Origin: Thermoplasmata archaeon
Lineage (GTDB): Archaea > Thermoplasmatota > E2 > UBA202 > JdFR-43
Direction of reading: 5' to 3'
NCBI GenBank assembly: GCA_021162305.1
Contig: JAGGYX010000099.1
Location: forward strand, 1 to 12,590
DNA length: 12,590 bases
A program made the position numbers and the translations under genes. The notes under the pieces are model-generated. The model was given only the letters and a program-made list of their open reading frames with translations, was not told the DNA's origin and made no database searches. Below, piece after piece: positions 5,811 to 12,590 of the stretch (the stretch's first letter is position 1; the number at the start of each line of letters is the position of its first letter).

Positions 5811-5818
5811 TTTTATAT
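5811..5818 (+). promoter_or_regulatory. TATA box of the ribosomal-protein operon
   Basis: TTTTATAT is centred about 30 nt upstream of the uL3 ATG at 5845. A GGTG ribosome binding motif (5836-5839) sits five bases before the ATG. A second T/A-rich box (TTTTTTAAA, 5795-5803) lies 16 nt further upstream and would give a leader long enough to contain the whole ribosome binding site. Which one is used cannot be decided from sequence. Confidence 0.5.
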
Positions 5819-5844
5819 ATGTCCTCAGATATTAGGGTGCAAAA

Positions 5845-6828
5845 ATGGCACAGCATCACAAACCGAAACGTGGTTCACATGCATTTTCGCCTCGAAAGAG
5901 AGCTCGTAGTATAGTTCCAACTATAAGGAGCTGGCCCCCTGATAACGGAGCAGGCAAGCCATACTTGCAGGGTTTCGCTGGTTATAAAGCTGGAATGACC
6001 CATGTGCTGGTGGTTGATTATCGTCCTACCTCCACAACGAGTGGGCAGCAGGTTTTTGTCCCCGTAACTGTTTTGGAGACTCCTCCAATGAAAATTTTTG
6101 CTTTACGCCTTTATAAAAAAACACCGTATGGAATGAAAAGCTTGACAGAAATATGGGCTGATGATGTTAAAGAATTGCAGGGTGTTATGCCAATTCCGAA
6201 GAAAAAGAAGGAGAAGGAAGTAAAAGAGTATGATGATGTCCGCGTCCTTGCCATTACACAACCATCTCTTGTAACTGGTGTACCCCAAAAAAAGCCCCAT
6301 ATAATGGAAATCCGTGTTGGAGGCGGCGATTTAGAAGCCCGTTTCCAGTATGCAAATGAAATGCTTGGAAAAGAAGTCAGCATAAAAGATGTTTTCAAAG
6401 AGGGAGATATGATGGATGCAATAGCAGTCACAAAAGGAAAAGGGTTTCAGGGAGCTGTTAAAAGATGGGGCGTAAAATTGCTTCATCATAAAAACAGAAA
6501 GCATCGTCGCATGGCTGGCACACTTGGACCATGGCTTTCATGGGTCCGCTCTACTGTGCCGCAGGCTGGACAGATGGGATTTCATAAGAGGACGGAATAC
6601 AACAAGCGTATACTCAAAATTGGTGAAGATGGAAGCGAAATAACTCCAGAAGGAGGCTTCCCTCATTATGGTTTTGTCAGAAATGAATATGTCGTTGTTC
6701 ATGGTAGCCTGCCGGGTAGTGTAAAGCGTATCATAAGAATGAGACATGCTATTAGATATACCAAAGGTGTGAAAGTTGAAAAGCCAGAGATTACATATAT
6801 TTCAACAACAAGCAAGCAGGGGGTATGA
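5845..6828 (+). CDS. rpl3: Large-subunit ribosomal protein uL3 (L3P)
   Basis: First gene of the operon; early-assembling 50S protein whose long loop reaches towards the peptidyl-transferase centre. The 327 residues match archaeal uL3. The N-terminus MAQHHKPKRGSHAFSPRKRA is typical. The most diagnostic part is the block FQGAVKRWGVKLLHHKNRKH (residues 202-221) followed by RRMAGTLGPWLSWVRSTVPQ and AGQMGFHKRTEYNKRIL. The archaeal/eukaryotic insertion and the GGFPHYGFVRNEYVVVHGSLPG segment near the C-terminus are present. A GGTG motif precedes the ATG. The stop codon overlaps the start of uL4 (ATGATG). Confidence 0.98.
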   Translation: MAQHHKPKRGSHAFSPRKRARSIVPTIRSWPPDNGAGKPYLQGFAGYKAGMTHVLVVDYRPTSTTSGQQVFVPVTVLETPPMKIFALRLYKKTPYGMKSLTEIWADDVKELQGVMPIPKKKKEKEVKEYDDVRVLAITQPSLVTGVPQKKPHIMEIRVGGGDLEARFQYANEMLGKEVSIKDVFKEGDMMDAIAVTKGKGFQGAVKRWGVKLLHHKNRKHRRMAGTLGPWLSWVRSTVPQAGQMGFHKRTEYNKRILKIGEDGSEITPEGGFPHYGFVRNEYVVVHGSLPGSVKRIIRMRHAIRYTKGVKVEKPEITYISTTSKQGV

Positions 6829-7589
6829 TGAAAGCTAAGGTTTATGATCTGGATGGAAGCATAAGCAAAGAAATTGATTTGCCAGGCATATTCGAATTTG
6901 AATATCGCCCTGATTTAATTAAGAAAGCATTTCTTGTAATGCGTGCAAATAGGCGTCAACCATATGGAGCCAAGCCAACAGCAGGTAAAGAATATGTTGC
7001 AGAAAGCTTTGGTCCCGGGCGAGGGCAATCAAGAGTTCCTCGACTGGCGACAGGAAGAGCAGCTCGTGCACCCGGCACATATCACGGGCGGCGAGCACAT
7101 CCGCCAAAGGCGGAGAAAATATGGGCTCGTAAGATAAATAAGAAAGAAAAGTTGCTCGCCCGTTTATCTGCTATAGCAGCTACTGCCAACATTGAGCTTG
7201 TGAAACAGCGTGGACATAAATTTGAGGGCGAGGTTCCTTTAATAGTGGAAAATAAATTTGAAGAACTGAAGAAAGTTAAAGAAGTTATTGCAACTTTGGA
7301 AAAAATTGGAGTTGGTGAAGATTTGAAAAGAGCCAAAGAAGGAAAGCATATAAGAGCGGGCAAGGGAAAAATGAGAGGACGTAAATATAAAGTTCCAAAA
7401 TCATTGCTCATCGTGGCTGAAAATAAGGAAAATATTGAAAAAGCAGCTTCCAATTTAGTGGGCGTTGATGTTGTTACGGCAGATGAAATAAATGTGGAGC
7501 ATCTTGCCCCTGGCGGTCACGCTGGACGACTAACATTATATACTTTGAATGCAATAAACAAGTTGGGTGAAAAATATGAATCCATATGA
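6825..7589 (+). CDS. rpl4: Large-subunit ribosomal protein uL4 (L4P)
   Basis: 254 residues, the normal archaeal length. uL4 lines the peptide exit tunnel. Seen here are the start VYDLDGSISKEIDLPGIFE, the tunnel-loop region AESFGPGRGQSRVPRLATGR and the following RAARAPGTYHGRRAHPPKAE. Next come the helix SAIAATANIELVKQRGHKF and the C-terminal strand and helix segment with VEHLAPGGHAGRLTLYT. Two adjacent ATG codons (6825 and 6828) overlap the uL3 stop, so either may be used; coupling to uL3 translation is likely. Its last 14 nt overlap the uL23 start. Confidence 0.97.
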   Translation: MMKAKVYDLDGSISKEIDLPGIFEFEYRPDLIKKAFLVMRANRRQPYGAKPTAGKEYVAESFGPGRGQSRVPRLATGRAARAPGTYHGRRAHPPKAEKIWARKINKKEKLLARLSAIAATANIELVKQRGHKFEGEVPLIVENKFEELKKVKEVIATLEKIGVGEDLKRAKEGKHIRAGKGKMRGRKYKVPKSLLIVAENKENIEKAASNLVGVDVVTADEINVEHLAPGGHAGRLTLYTLNAINKLGEKYESI

Positions 7590-7833
7590 AATAATCCTCC
7601 ATCCATATGTTACAGAAAAAACCCTTGCCATGATTGAAAATAACAATGCATTGCAGTTTGCAGTCAAAATAGATGCGAATAAAAAACAGATTAAAGAAGC
7701 AGTAGAAAAAATATTTGATGTAAAAGTGGCGAAGATAACAACCAAAATAGGAGCGAAGGGAAAGATTGCGACAGTCAAGCTCAGTCCAGAATATAATGCA
7801 GAGGATATAGGAATGAGGATAGGTATATTCTGA
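7576..7833 (+). CDS. rpl23: Large-subunit ribosomal protein uL23 (L23P)
   Basis: An 85-residue protein of the tunnel exit, where the signal recognition particle and nascent-chain factors dock. NPYEIILHPYVTEKTLAMIE at the start and the KKQIKEAVEKIFDVKVAKI helix-strand region are characteristic. An in-frame GTG at 7567 would add three residues, but the GGGTGA sequence there works better as the ribosome binding site for ATG 7576, five bases downstream, and family members begin at this point. The gene begins inside the end of uL4 in another frame. Confidence 0.95.
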   Translation: MNPYEIILHPYVTEKTLAMIENNNALQFAVKIDANKKQIKEAVEKIFDVKVAKITTKIGAKGKIATVKLSPEYNAEDIGMRIGIF

Positions 7834-7843
7834 GGTGTAAAAA

Positions 7844-8548
7844 ATGGGAAAAAGATTAAGGATGCAAAGGCGTGGAAGCGGAAAGCCCCACTACCTGAGT
7901 CCATCTTTCAAGCATAAGGGTCCAGTTAGTTATCCAAAGCCAGGAGAATATGAAGGTATTGTTAAAGACATTATTCATAATCCTGGAACCACAGCTCCTC
8001 TTGCATTAGTTGAATTATATGATGGAAGCATGGCAAGGCTTATAGCCTATGAAGGAATGATGGTTGGAGAGAAAATAAAATTCACTAATGAAACAATAGT
8101 TAAGCCTGGCAATGTGTTGCCTCTCGGGTCAATACCTCAGGGAGCACCTGTGTATAATATTGAAGCTCAACCTGGAGACGGAGGAAAATTTGTCAGGGCA
8201 GCTGGAAACTATGCTACAATAGTTTCACATGAAAAAGACGGTGTCATAGTTCGCCTTCCCTCGGGCAAACACAAAATGTTTCTCGCTTCATGCAGAGCAA
8301 CCATAGGGGTCGCTGCTGGCGGCGGTAGAGATGATAAGCCATTTGTTAAGGCAGGAAAGAAGTATCATGCTTTGAGAGCGAGAGCAAGAATATTTCCGAT
8401 TACAAGCGGTGTAGCCATGAATCCTGTGAATCATCCTCATGGTGGCGGCAGCCACCAGCATGTTGGTCGTCCAAAAACTGTAGCTAGGGGAGCGCCGCCT
8501 GGAAGGAAAGTTGGTTCAATAGCAGCCCGCAGGACGGGAAAGAGGTGA
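7844..8548 (+). CDS. rpl2: Large-subunit ribosomal protein uL2 (L2P)
   Basis: 234 residues, the archaeal length. uL2 binds 23S rRNA near the peptidyl-transferase centre and bridges to the small subunit. Family marks are [40 protein letters not shown], the [20 protein letters not shown] stretch, and the histidine-rich [14 protein letters not shown] (193-206), followed by [24 protein letters not shown] precedes the ATG at good spacing. Its terminal bases also supply the ribosome binding site of uS19. Confidence 0.98.
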   Translation: MGKRLRMQRRGSGKPHYLSPSFKHKGPVSYPKPGEYEGIVKDIIHNPGTTAPLALVELYDGSMARLIAYEGMMVGEKIKFTNETIVKPGNVLPLGSIPQGAPVYNIEAQPGDGGKFVRAAGNYATIVSHEKDGVIVRLPSGKHKMFLASCRATIGVAAGGGRDDKPFVKAGKKYHALRARARIFPITSGVAMNPVNHPHGGGSHQHVGRPKTVARGAPPGRKVGSIAARRTGKR

Positions 8549-8552
8549 AAAA

Positions 8553-8975
8553 ATGGCAAGGAGAAAGAAAAGGAAGATTGAGATTGAAAGCAAAAGGGAA
8601 TTCCTCTATCGGGGAATCAAAATCGAAGATTTGAAGAAGATGGGTATTGAAGAGTTGTTACCCTATCTCCCGTCTCGTGCGAGACGCACTCTCAAGCGTG
8701 GTTTGACACCCATGCAATATCGTCTCCTTGAAAAAATAAGAAAAAATGAGGATGGAAAAGTGATAAGGACTCACTGCAGGAACATGATTATATTGCCAGA
8801 ATTTATAGGCCACACAATAGCCGTTCATAATGGAAAGGAATTTGTTCCTGTAAAAATACAACCTGAAATGGTTGGGCATTATCTGGGAGAGTTTGCTCTA
8901 ACAAGGAAGGAGGTAAAGCATACTGGCCCAGGTGTAGGAGCTACACGTTCTTCAAAATATTTACCATTGAAATGA
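8553..8975 (+). CDS. rps19: Small-subunit ribosomal protein uS19 (S19P)
   Basis: 140 residues; uS19 sits in the head of the 30S subunit near the A-site tRNA. The archaeal/eukaryotic N-terminal extension ([20 protein letters not shown]) precedes the conserved core [20 protein letters not shown] and [20 protein letters not shown], ending with [18 protein letters not shown]. The GAGGTGA spanning the uL2 stop codon serves as the ribosome binding site. Confidence 0.97.
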   Translation: MARRKKRKIEIESKREFLYRGIKIEDLKKMGIEELLPYLPSRARRTLKRGLTPMQYRLLEKIRKNEDGKVIRTHCRNMIILPEFIGHTIAVHNGKEFVPVKIQPEMVGHYLGEFALTRKEVKHTGPGVGATRSSKYLPLK

Positions 8976-8979
8976 TACC

Positions 8980-9420
8980 ATGAAGTATTCGAGATATTTG
9001 GACCCGGAAAAGACTGCACGTGCTTACGGGAGAGATTTACATTGCTCGCCCAAGCATGCTGAGAATGTAGCAAGAGCCATAAAAGGCATGAATGTAAAAG
9101 AAGCTGAAAAATTGCTGGAAGAAGTGATTGCATTGAAGCGAGCCATTCCATTCAAAACACATAATACAGAGAGGGCTCATAAAAGTGGCATTGGACCAGG
9201 GGGCTATCCTGTTAAAGCGAGTCAGAAGATTCTGGAAGTTTTAAAAAATGCAATAAACAATGCAGAATATAAGGGCTTGGATCCAGATAACATGTTCATA
9301 GCACATATCTCGACATATAAAGGTCGAGTCATAGAAGGTTATATGCCCCGTGCCATGGGAAGAAGCTCTGCATGGAATGAAAGAACAACGAATGTGGAGA
9401 TAATAATCGAGGAAAGATAA
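8980..9420 (+). CDS. rpl22: Large-subunit ribosomal protein uL22 (L22P)
   Basis: 146 residues; uL22 helps form the peptide exit tunnel. YARDLHCSPKHA-like start (here AYGRDLHCSPKHAENVARAI) and AERAHKSGIGPGGYPVKAS-like middle (here ERAHKSGIGPGGYPVKASQK) are archaeal signatures, and ISTYKGRVIEGYMPRAMGRS carries the tunnel hairpin. Only a weak ribosome binding site is visible, four bases after the uS19 stop, so coupling is likely. Confidence 0.97.
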   Translation: MKYSRYLDPEKTARAYGRDLHCSPKHAENVARAIKGMNVKEAEKLLEEVIALKRAIPFKTHNTERAHKSGIGPGGYPVKASQKILEVLKNAINNAEYKGLDPDNMFIAHISTYKGRVIEGYMPRAMGRSSAWNERTTNVEIIIEER

Positions 9421-9421
9421 C

Positions 9422-10312
9422 ATGGCGATAGAAAGAAAATTTGTGCAGGAAAATCAGAAAAGGGTGCTTTTAAAAGAATTTTTGATGAAAGAGAGCGAGA
9501 GAGCTGGCTTTGGTGGAATAAAGATACAGAGAACACCTTTGGGCACACTCATCACACTTGAGGTTGAACGTCCAGGTCTGATAATTGGGAGGGGAGGAAA
9601 AAGAATAAAGGAGTTAACTGAAACCATAGCCAATAGATTTAACATTGAAAATCCTCAAATTGAGATTGAGGAGGTAAGTGACAACGCTGCTCTCAATGCA
9701 CAGCTTATGGCTCAAAAGGTGGCGGCTGCTCTGGAAAGAGGATGGCATTTTCGCCGCGTGGGTCACTCAACTGTTCGCCGCATAATGGATGCAGGAGCCA
9801 GAGGCTGCCAGGTTATCATATCTGGAAAGCTTACCGGCGACCGTCACAGAACGGAGAAGTTTACAATGGGATATATAAAATATTGTGGAGAAGTAGCAAG
9901 TCGTGTTATGGAGGAAGGCATGGCAACAGCAAAAACAAAGCCAGGCATTATAGGAGTTAAAGTTCGCCTCATGCCACCTCATGCTCGCCTTCCAGATGAG
10001 ATTGAGATTCTGAAAGAGGAGGAAGAAAAAGAAACAAAGGAGGAGAAACGAACCAGGGCGGAAATTGAGAAGGAAGAGATGCTTGAAAAACTGGAAGGCA
10101 TTCCAATAGATGAGTTGAAGGTGAATAAGCTCATATTGGAAGAGCTTAAAAAAGCTGGAATAAAGAATGCTCGTCAGATATATGAAATGGATACAAACGA
10201 TTTGATAGAAATAAAAGGGATAGGTATAAAAAGGGCTGAGAAATTAAAGGAAATGGTAAAGGAGGTGCTTAAGAAATATGAAAGCAAAGGAGATAAGAGC
10301 GATGAGCAGTGA
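9422..10312 (+). CDS. rps3: Small-subunit ribosomal protein uS3 (S3P) with HhH-containing C-terminal extension
   Basis: 296 residues, clearly longer than the roughly 200-240 usual in archaea. The normal part holds the N-terminal KH type 2 domain with LIIGRGGKRIKEL (53-65, GRGG loop 56-59), then RRIMDAGARGCQVIISGKLT (119-138), GDRHRTEKFTMGYIKYCGEV and GIIGVKVRLMPPHARLPDEI (175-194). uS3 lines the mRNA entry channel. After residue 195 comes a charged glutamate/lysine linker (to about 222), then a helical domain with LILEELKKAGIKNARQIYEM (237-256) and LIEIKGIGIKRAEKLKEMV (261-279). The latter is a helix-hairpin-helix motif with the GIG turn at 266-268. Such motifs usually bind nucleic acid backbones. 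The last 35 nt overlap uL29. The reading frame is intact, so this is an extension, not an assembly artefact. Confidence 0.95.
   Translation: MAIERKFVQENQKRVLLKEFLMKESERAGFGGIKIQRTPLGTLITLEVERPGLIIGRGGKRIKELTETIANRFNIENPQIEIEEVSDNAALNAQLMAQKVAAALERGWHFRRVGHSTVRRIMDAGARGCQVIISGKLTGDRHRTEKFTMGYIKYCGEVASRVMEEGMATAKTKPGIIGVKVRLMPPHARLPDEIEILKEEEEKETKEEKRTRAEIEKEEMLEKLEGIPIDELKVNKLILEELKKAGIKNARQIYEMDTNDLIEIKGIGIKRAEKLKEMVKEVLKKYESKGDKSDEQ
10261..10267 (+). promoter_or_regulatory. Strong Shine-Dalgarno of uL29 inside the uS3 gene
   Basis: GGAGGTG lies ten bases before ATG 10278. It supports that start rather than the in-frame ATG at 10302, and shows that uL29 translation begins well inside the uS3 extension. 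Confidence 0.6.
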
Positions 10313-10475
10313 GGAAAGAAGGAAGAAATTGAAGGAACTGCGGAATGAACTCATGGAAGAATATGGTCGCTCATCCATGGGGGGGTCGCCGCCATCGCCT
10401 GGTAGAATCAAGCATATTCGTCGCATGATAGCAAGACTGCTTACAATTATGAGGGAGGAAAGAGAAATAGAATGA
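10278..10475 (+). CDS. rpl29: Large-subunit ribosomal protein uL29 (L29P)
   Basis: 65 residues of a two-helix hairpin protein near the tunnel exit, next to uL23. MKAKEIRAMSSEERRKKLKELRNELM-type start is typical (KEIRxMSxEE), and SPGRIKHIRRMIARLLTIMR closes the second helix. A glycine/proline turn, GGSPPSPGR, separates the helices. The start chosen has a strong GGAGGTG upstream and retains the conserved KEIR segment, giving an unusually long 35-nt overlap with uS3. Its stop overlaps the aIF1 start as ATGA. Confidence 0.95.
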   Translation: MKAKEIRAMSSEERRKKLKELRNELMEEYGRSSMGGSPPSPGRIKHIRRMIARLLTIMREEREIE

Positions 10476-10771
10476 GTGGGGATATCTGCCCAGTATGTGG
10501 TTTGCCAAAAGAGCTATGTGTTTGTGATAAACTTGCAAGGGAGGGGCAGGAAATAAAGATAACGAGTGAGAAACGCCGCTATGGAAAAATTGTTACTGTC
10601 ATTAGCGGTTTTGACTCCTCGGTGGACATAAAGGGAATAGCAAGTGATTTGAAAAAGTTATGTGCTACAGGAGGAACAACAAAAAAGAATGTTATAGAAT
10701 TGCAGGGAGACCATAAGGAAAAAGTGAAGAAGAAGCTTGAAGAAATGGGATTCAAGGTGGAAATAGAATGA
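10472..10771 (+). CDS. Translation initiation factor aIF1 (SUI1 family)
   Basis: 99 residues. aIF1 binds the 30S P site and checks start-codon fidelity. A small cysteine cluster at the N-terminus, CPVCGLPKELCVC (C6, C9, C16, C18), looks like a zinc knuckle and is common in archaeal members. The SUI1 core follows, with KRRYGKIVTVISGFD (34-48), DIKGIASDLKKLCATGGTTK (52-71) and VIELQGDHKEKVKKKLEEMG (74-93). Starts by ATGA overlap with uL29 and ends by ATGA overlap with the RNase P subunit gene. Confidence 0.96.
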   Translation: MSGDICPVCGLPKELCVCDKLAREGQEIKITSEKRRYGKIVTVISGFDSSVDIKGIASDLKKLCATGGTTKKNVIELQGDHKEKVKKKLEEMGFKVEIE

Positions 10772-11016
10772 GCAAAAATTTTTTAAGGCAAGAGTTTATA
10801 GGGCTTAAAGCAAAGGTGCTCGCTTCCAGAGATCCATCGTTGAAAGGTGTAGAAGGTATAATCATAGATGAAACAAAAAATATGCTCATAATAGAAACAA
10901 ATAAGGGAATAAAAAAGATTGCAAAGGACATAGCGACATTTGAAATCGCTGGAAATGTAGTTGATGGCAAAAAAATAAAATATAGACCAGAGGAAAGAAT
11001 AGGTAAGATAAAATGA
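10768..11016 (+). CDS. rnp1: Ribonuclease P protein component 1 (Rpp29/Pop4 family)
   Basis: An 82-residue protein subunit of RNase P, which trims the 5' leader of pre-tRNAs. [20 protein letters not shown] (7-26), [20 protein letters not shown] (27-46), [13 protein letters not shown] and the terminal [12 protein letters not shown] define the Sm-like barrel of the family. It is at the short end for archaeal homologues, which are often 90-120 residues, because the N-terminal arm is short. Position between aIF1 and uS17 is conserved in archaea. Both ends overlap neighbours by four bases. Confidence 0.93.
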   Translation: MSKNFLRQEFIGLKAKVLASRDPSLKGVEGIIIDETKNMLIIETNKGIKKIAKDIATFEIAGNVVDGKKIKYRPEERIGKIK

Positions 11017-11324
11017 TAGGAATAAAAGTTAAAGAGCCTGAAAGGGAATGCAATGACCCAAATTGCCCATGGCATGGACATTTAAAGGTAAGAGGGGTAG
11101 TTTTGAGAGGTATTGTCGTATCGACAGCAATGCAAAAAACTGTTGTTGTGGAAAGACAACGTTTGCATTATCTTCCAAAATATGAAAGATACGAAAAGAG
11201 GACGAGTCGTTATAAGGCTCATTTGCCTCCGTGTATCGATGTTAGGAAAGGTGATGAAGTCATCATCATGGAATGCCGTCCTTTAAGCAAAACAAAACAT
11301 TTTGTGGTGGTGGGTAAAAAATGA
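11013..11324 (+). CDS. rps17: Small-subunit ribosomal protein uS17 (S17P)
   Basis: 103 residues; a primary 16S rRNA-binding OB-fold protein. The archaeal N-terminal extension contains a cysteine/histidine group, [12 protein letters not shown] (C13, C18, H21, H23). It is followed by the core [20 protein letters not shown], the loop [20 protein letters not shown], and [24 protein letters not shown] overlaps at both ends link it to the RNase P subunit and uL14 genes. Confidence 0.97.
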   Translation: MIGIKVKEPERECNDPNCPWHGHLKVRGVVLRGIVVSTAMQKTVVVERQRLHYLPKYERYEKRTSRYKAHLPPCIDVRKGDEVIIMECRPLSKTKHFVVVGKK

Positions 11325-11719
11325 AGGGAATAGCAGCAAGTGTGACAAGAGGTTTGCCAACTGGCGCCCGCTTAGAATGTGCCGACAACACTGGAGCAAG
11401 GATAGTTGAAATCATAGCAGTTAAGGGCATAAGAGGAGTACACAGAAAGTATCCTGCAGCTGGCATAGGCGACATGGTTGTTGTTACAGTAAAGAAAGGC
11501 AAACCAGAAATGAAGCGACAAGTTTTCCATGCTGTCATAATACGGCAACGCATGCCTTATAGGCGTCCAGATGGAACTCGCATCCAGTTTGAAGATAATG
11601 CAGCTGTGATAGTTACGCCAGAAGGAGATATGAAAGGTTCTGCAATAAAAGGGGCGGTGGCGAGAGAGGCTGCTGATAGATGGCCTCGTATTGCTGCTGC
11701 TGCAAGTATAATAGTGTGA
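11321..11719 (+). CDS. rpl14: Large-subunit ribosomal protein uL14 (L14P)
   Basis: 132 residues, normal length. uL14 lies at the subunit interface beside uL3 and uL24. Seen are [20 protein letters not shown] (8-27), [20 protein letters not shown] (46-65), [20 protein letters not shown] (68-87) and [20 protein letters not shown] (90-109), ending in [19 protein letters not shown]. Starts by ATGA overlap with uS17; four bases separate it from uL24. Confidence 0.98.
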   Translation: MKGIAASVTRGLPTGARLECADNTGARIVEIIAVKGIRGVHRKYPAAGIGDMVVVTVKKGKPEMKRQVFHAVIIRQRMPYRRPDGTRIQFEDNAAVIVTPEGDMKGSAIKGAVAREAADRWPRIAAAASIIV

Positions 11720-11723
11720 TAAG

Positions 11724-12323
11724 ATGACGCAACCAAGAAAAGAAAGAAGGTTTTTTTATAATGCCCCGCAACATGTCAGGCGGAAAATGGTGGCAGCCCA
11801 TCTTGCAGAAGATTTAATGCTCCGTTACAAAAGAAGGAGTATACAGGTTATAAAAGGAGATACAGTAAAAATAATGCGTGGTGGATATAGAGGTAGAGTT
11901 GGAAAGGTAAGAAAGGTGGATGTGAAAAAGCAAAGAATAGAAGTGGAGGGAATAACAATAACAAAAGTCGACGGCAAAAGTGTTCCATATCCAGTGCATG
12001 CATCAAATGTTATGATAACAAAGCTAAATCTGACAGACCCATGGAGGCGCCGTAAACTTGAAGAAAAATTAAGCGAGGAAGAGAAGAAAGTTGTTGAAAA
12101 AGAGGCAGAAGAACAGATAAAGGAGATGGAAGAGGAAGCAATGAAAGCTGAGGCAGCAGAAGAAGAGGAAGAAAAGGAAGAAGAAGTGATAGAAGAAAAA
12201 GCAGAAGAGGAGATAGAAGAATCAAAAGAAGAGATGGGAAAAGAAGAGGAAACAGAAGCTAAGGAAGAACACATAGAGAAAAAAGTTGAAAAGAAAGAGA
12301 TGCAGAAAAATGCCAAAGAATGA
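11724..12323 (+). CDS. rpl24: Large-subunit ribosomal protein uL24 (L24P) with long acidic tail
   Basis: 199 residues against about 115-130 in most archaea. The normal core is residues 1-110: the start QPRKERRFFYNAPQHVRRKM and the KOW motif region IKGDTVKIMRGGYRGRVGKV (43-62), then EVEGITITKVDGKSVPYPVH (73-92) and SNVMITKLNLTDPWRR. Residues 111-199 are an almost uninterrupted run of E, K and A with heptad-like spacing, likely one long helix or coiled coil followed by a disordered tail; about half the residues are glutamate. The tail has no known motif. uL24 sits by the tunnel exit and starts 50S assembly. It is the last gene of the operon here; S4e, normally next, is missing. Confidence 0.95.
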   Translation: MTQPRKERRFFYNAPQHVRRKMVAAHLAEDLMLRYKRRSIQVIKGDTVKIMRGGYRGRVGKVRKVDVKKQRIEVEGITITKVDGKSVPYPVHASNVMITKLNLTDPWRRRKLEEKLSEEEKKVVEKEAEEQIKEMEEEAMKAEAAEEEEEKEEEVIEEKAEEEIEESKEEMGKEEETEAKEEHIEKKVEKKEMQKNAKE

Positions 12324-12419
12324 AGGAATCAATTCTGTAAAAATGAAACAAAATTTTTAAATTGGTGCTAATTTGGCTTGATGAAGATGCCAAAAATCCA
12401 TATAAACGATTAACTCTAT

Positions 12420-12436
12420 TTAATTGTGACAATTAA
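12420..12436. repeat. 17-nt inverted repeat after the ribosomal operon
   Basis: TTAATTG and CAATTAA are exact reverse complements around TGA. It is AT-rich and short, so it may be an operator or part of a termination region, or chance. Confidence 0.35.
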
Positions 12437-12485
12437 CTTAGAAATGCTGTTTAAAATCGTGGTTTGAGGAGTTATTTGTAAAAGA

Positions 12486-12493
12486 TTTTAAAT
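12486..12493 (+). promoter_or_regulatory. TATA-like box before the last gene
   Basis: TTTTAAAT is centred about 42 nt upstream of ATG 12532. A start 25-26 nt downstream would leave a leader of about 17 nt. Confidence 0.35.
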
Positions 12494-12531
12494 TTCTTAG
12501 AAAGCCAAAACTTCGCTGGGATAAAAAGAAG

Positions 12532-12590
12532 ATGGAGGTTAAACTGATTGCCATTATTCTTCTATTTTATACATTTTCACAATTTCCGCA
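12532..12590 (+). CDS. 5' end of a probable secreted or membrane protein, cut by the window edge
   Basis: The frame from ATG 12532 reads MEVKLIAIILLFYTFSQFP and is open to the end of the window. One lysine followed by a hydrophobic run (LIAIILLFYTF) is the form of a signal peptide or first membrane helix. No in-frame ATG lies upstream; the frame is closed by a TAG at 12439-12441. Only a weak ribosome binding site is visible. It is not S4e, which begins very differently. Function cannot be assigned. Confidence 0.5.
   Translation, partial: MEVKLIAIILLFYTFSQFP

Larger units (their letters stand above)
12324..12531. other. Non-coding interval ending the ribosomal operon
   Basis: 208 bases without a supported gene. 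It holds a TATA-like TTTTTAAAT (12354-12362), a ten-codon open frame MKMPKIHIND at 12381-12413 at leaderless spacing from it, an inverted repeat at 12420-12436, and a second TATA-like TTTTAAAT (12486-12493). S4e and uL5, the expected next genes, are not encoded on either strand. Confidence 0.6.

Noticed and set aside
11825..12316. 163-residue serine/phenylalanine-rich minus-strand open frame opposite uL24
   Set aside because: It is the reverse reading of the GAA/GAG-rich uL24 tail, which gives TTC/CTC/TCT codons; no independent support.
12376..12436. C/D box small RNA suggested by TTGATGA near 12378
   Set aside because: No CTGA D box at suitable distance and no internal boxes.

Overview
The window is archaeal chromosomal DNA. 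It carries a long plus-strand ribosomal-protein operon in archaeal order (uL3-uL4-uL23-uL2-uS19-uL22-uS3-uL29-aIF1-Rnp1-uS17-uL14-uL24). This includes the archaeal/eukaryotic-only members aIF1 (SUI1) and the RNase P protein Rpp29. An archaeal-type tyrosyl-tRNA synthetase, TATA-like promoter boxes about 25 nt from start codons and many 4-nt ATGA gene overlaps agree with this. The DNA is moderately AT-rich. A euryarchaeal lineage, perhaps related to Thermoplasmatota, is my inference; the sequence alone does not fix it.

Layout. Positions 1-47 hold the start of a leftward gene cut by the window edge. Positions 48-360 are a non-coding divergent interval with a near-perfect 31-nt palindrome and a second hairpin. 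Positions 361-1961 are a rightward pair, rpiA and a secreted clan-A-like glycoside hydrolase, overlapping by ATGA. Positions 2036-3723 are a leftward pair, tyrS then a DUF72 protein, also overlapping by ATGA. Positions 3829-4734 are a stand-alone leftward gene with an N-terminal EVE/PUA-like domain and a C-terminal NucS/Mrr-like PD-(D/E)xK nuclease domain, with its own promoter, ribosome binding site and downstream hairpin. Positions 4857-5732 are a leftward SAM-dependent methyltransferase with a C-terminal hydrophobic segment. Its start overlaps a perfect 26-bp palindrome, and it is divergent from the ribosomal operon. Positions 5845-12323 are the 13-gene ribosomal operon, which stops after uL24 instead of continuing to S4e/uL5. 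Positions 12324-12531 are non-coding, and a probably secreted protein begins at 12532.

The ribosomal operon makes large- and small-subunit proteins together with an initiation factor and an RNase P subunit, so translation and tRNA maturation parts are co-expressed. TyrRS nearby is also a translation gene but is transcribed separately. The most notable points are the HhH-bearing C-terminal extension of uS3, the glutamate-rich tail of uL24, the operon break after uL24, the modification-sensor-like nuclease, and the two long palindromes in promoter regions. I found no clear multi-gene defence system, CRISPR array, tRNA gene or insertion sequence.
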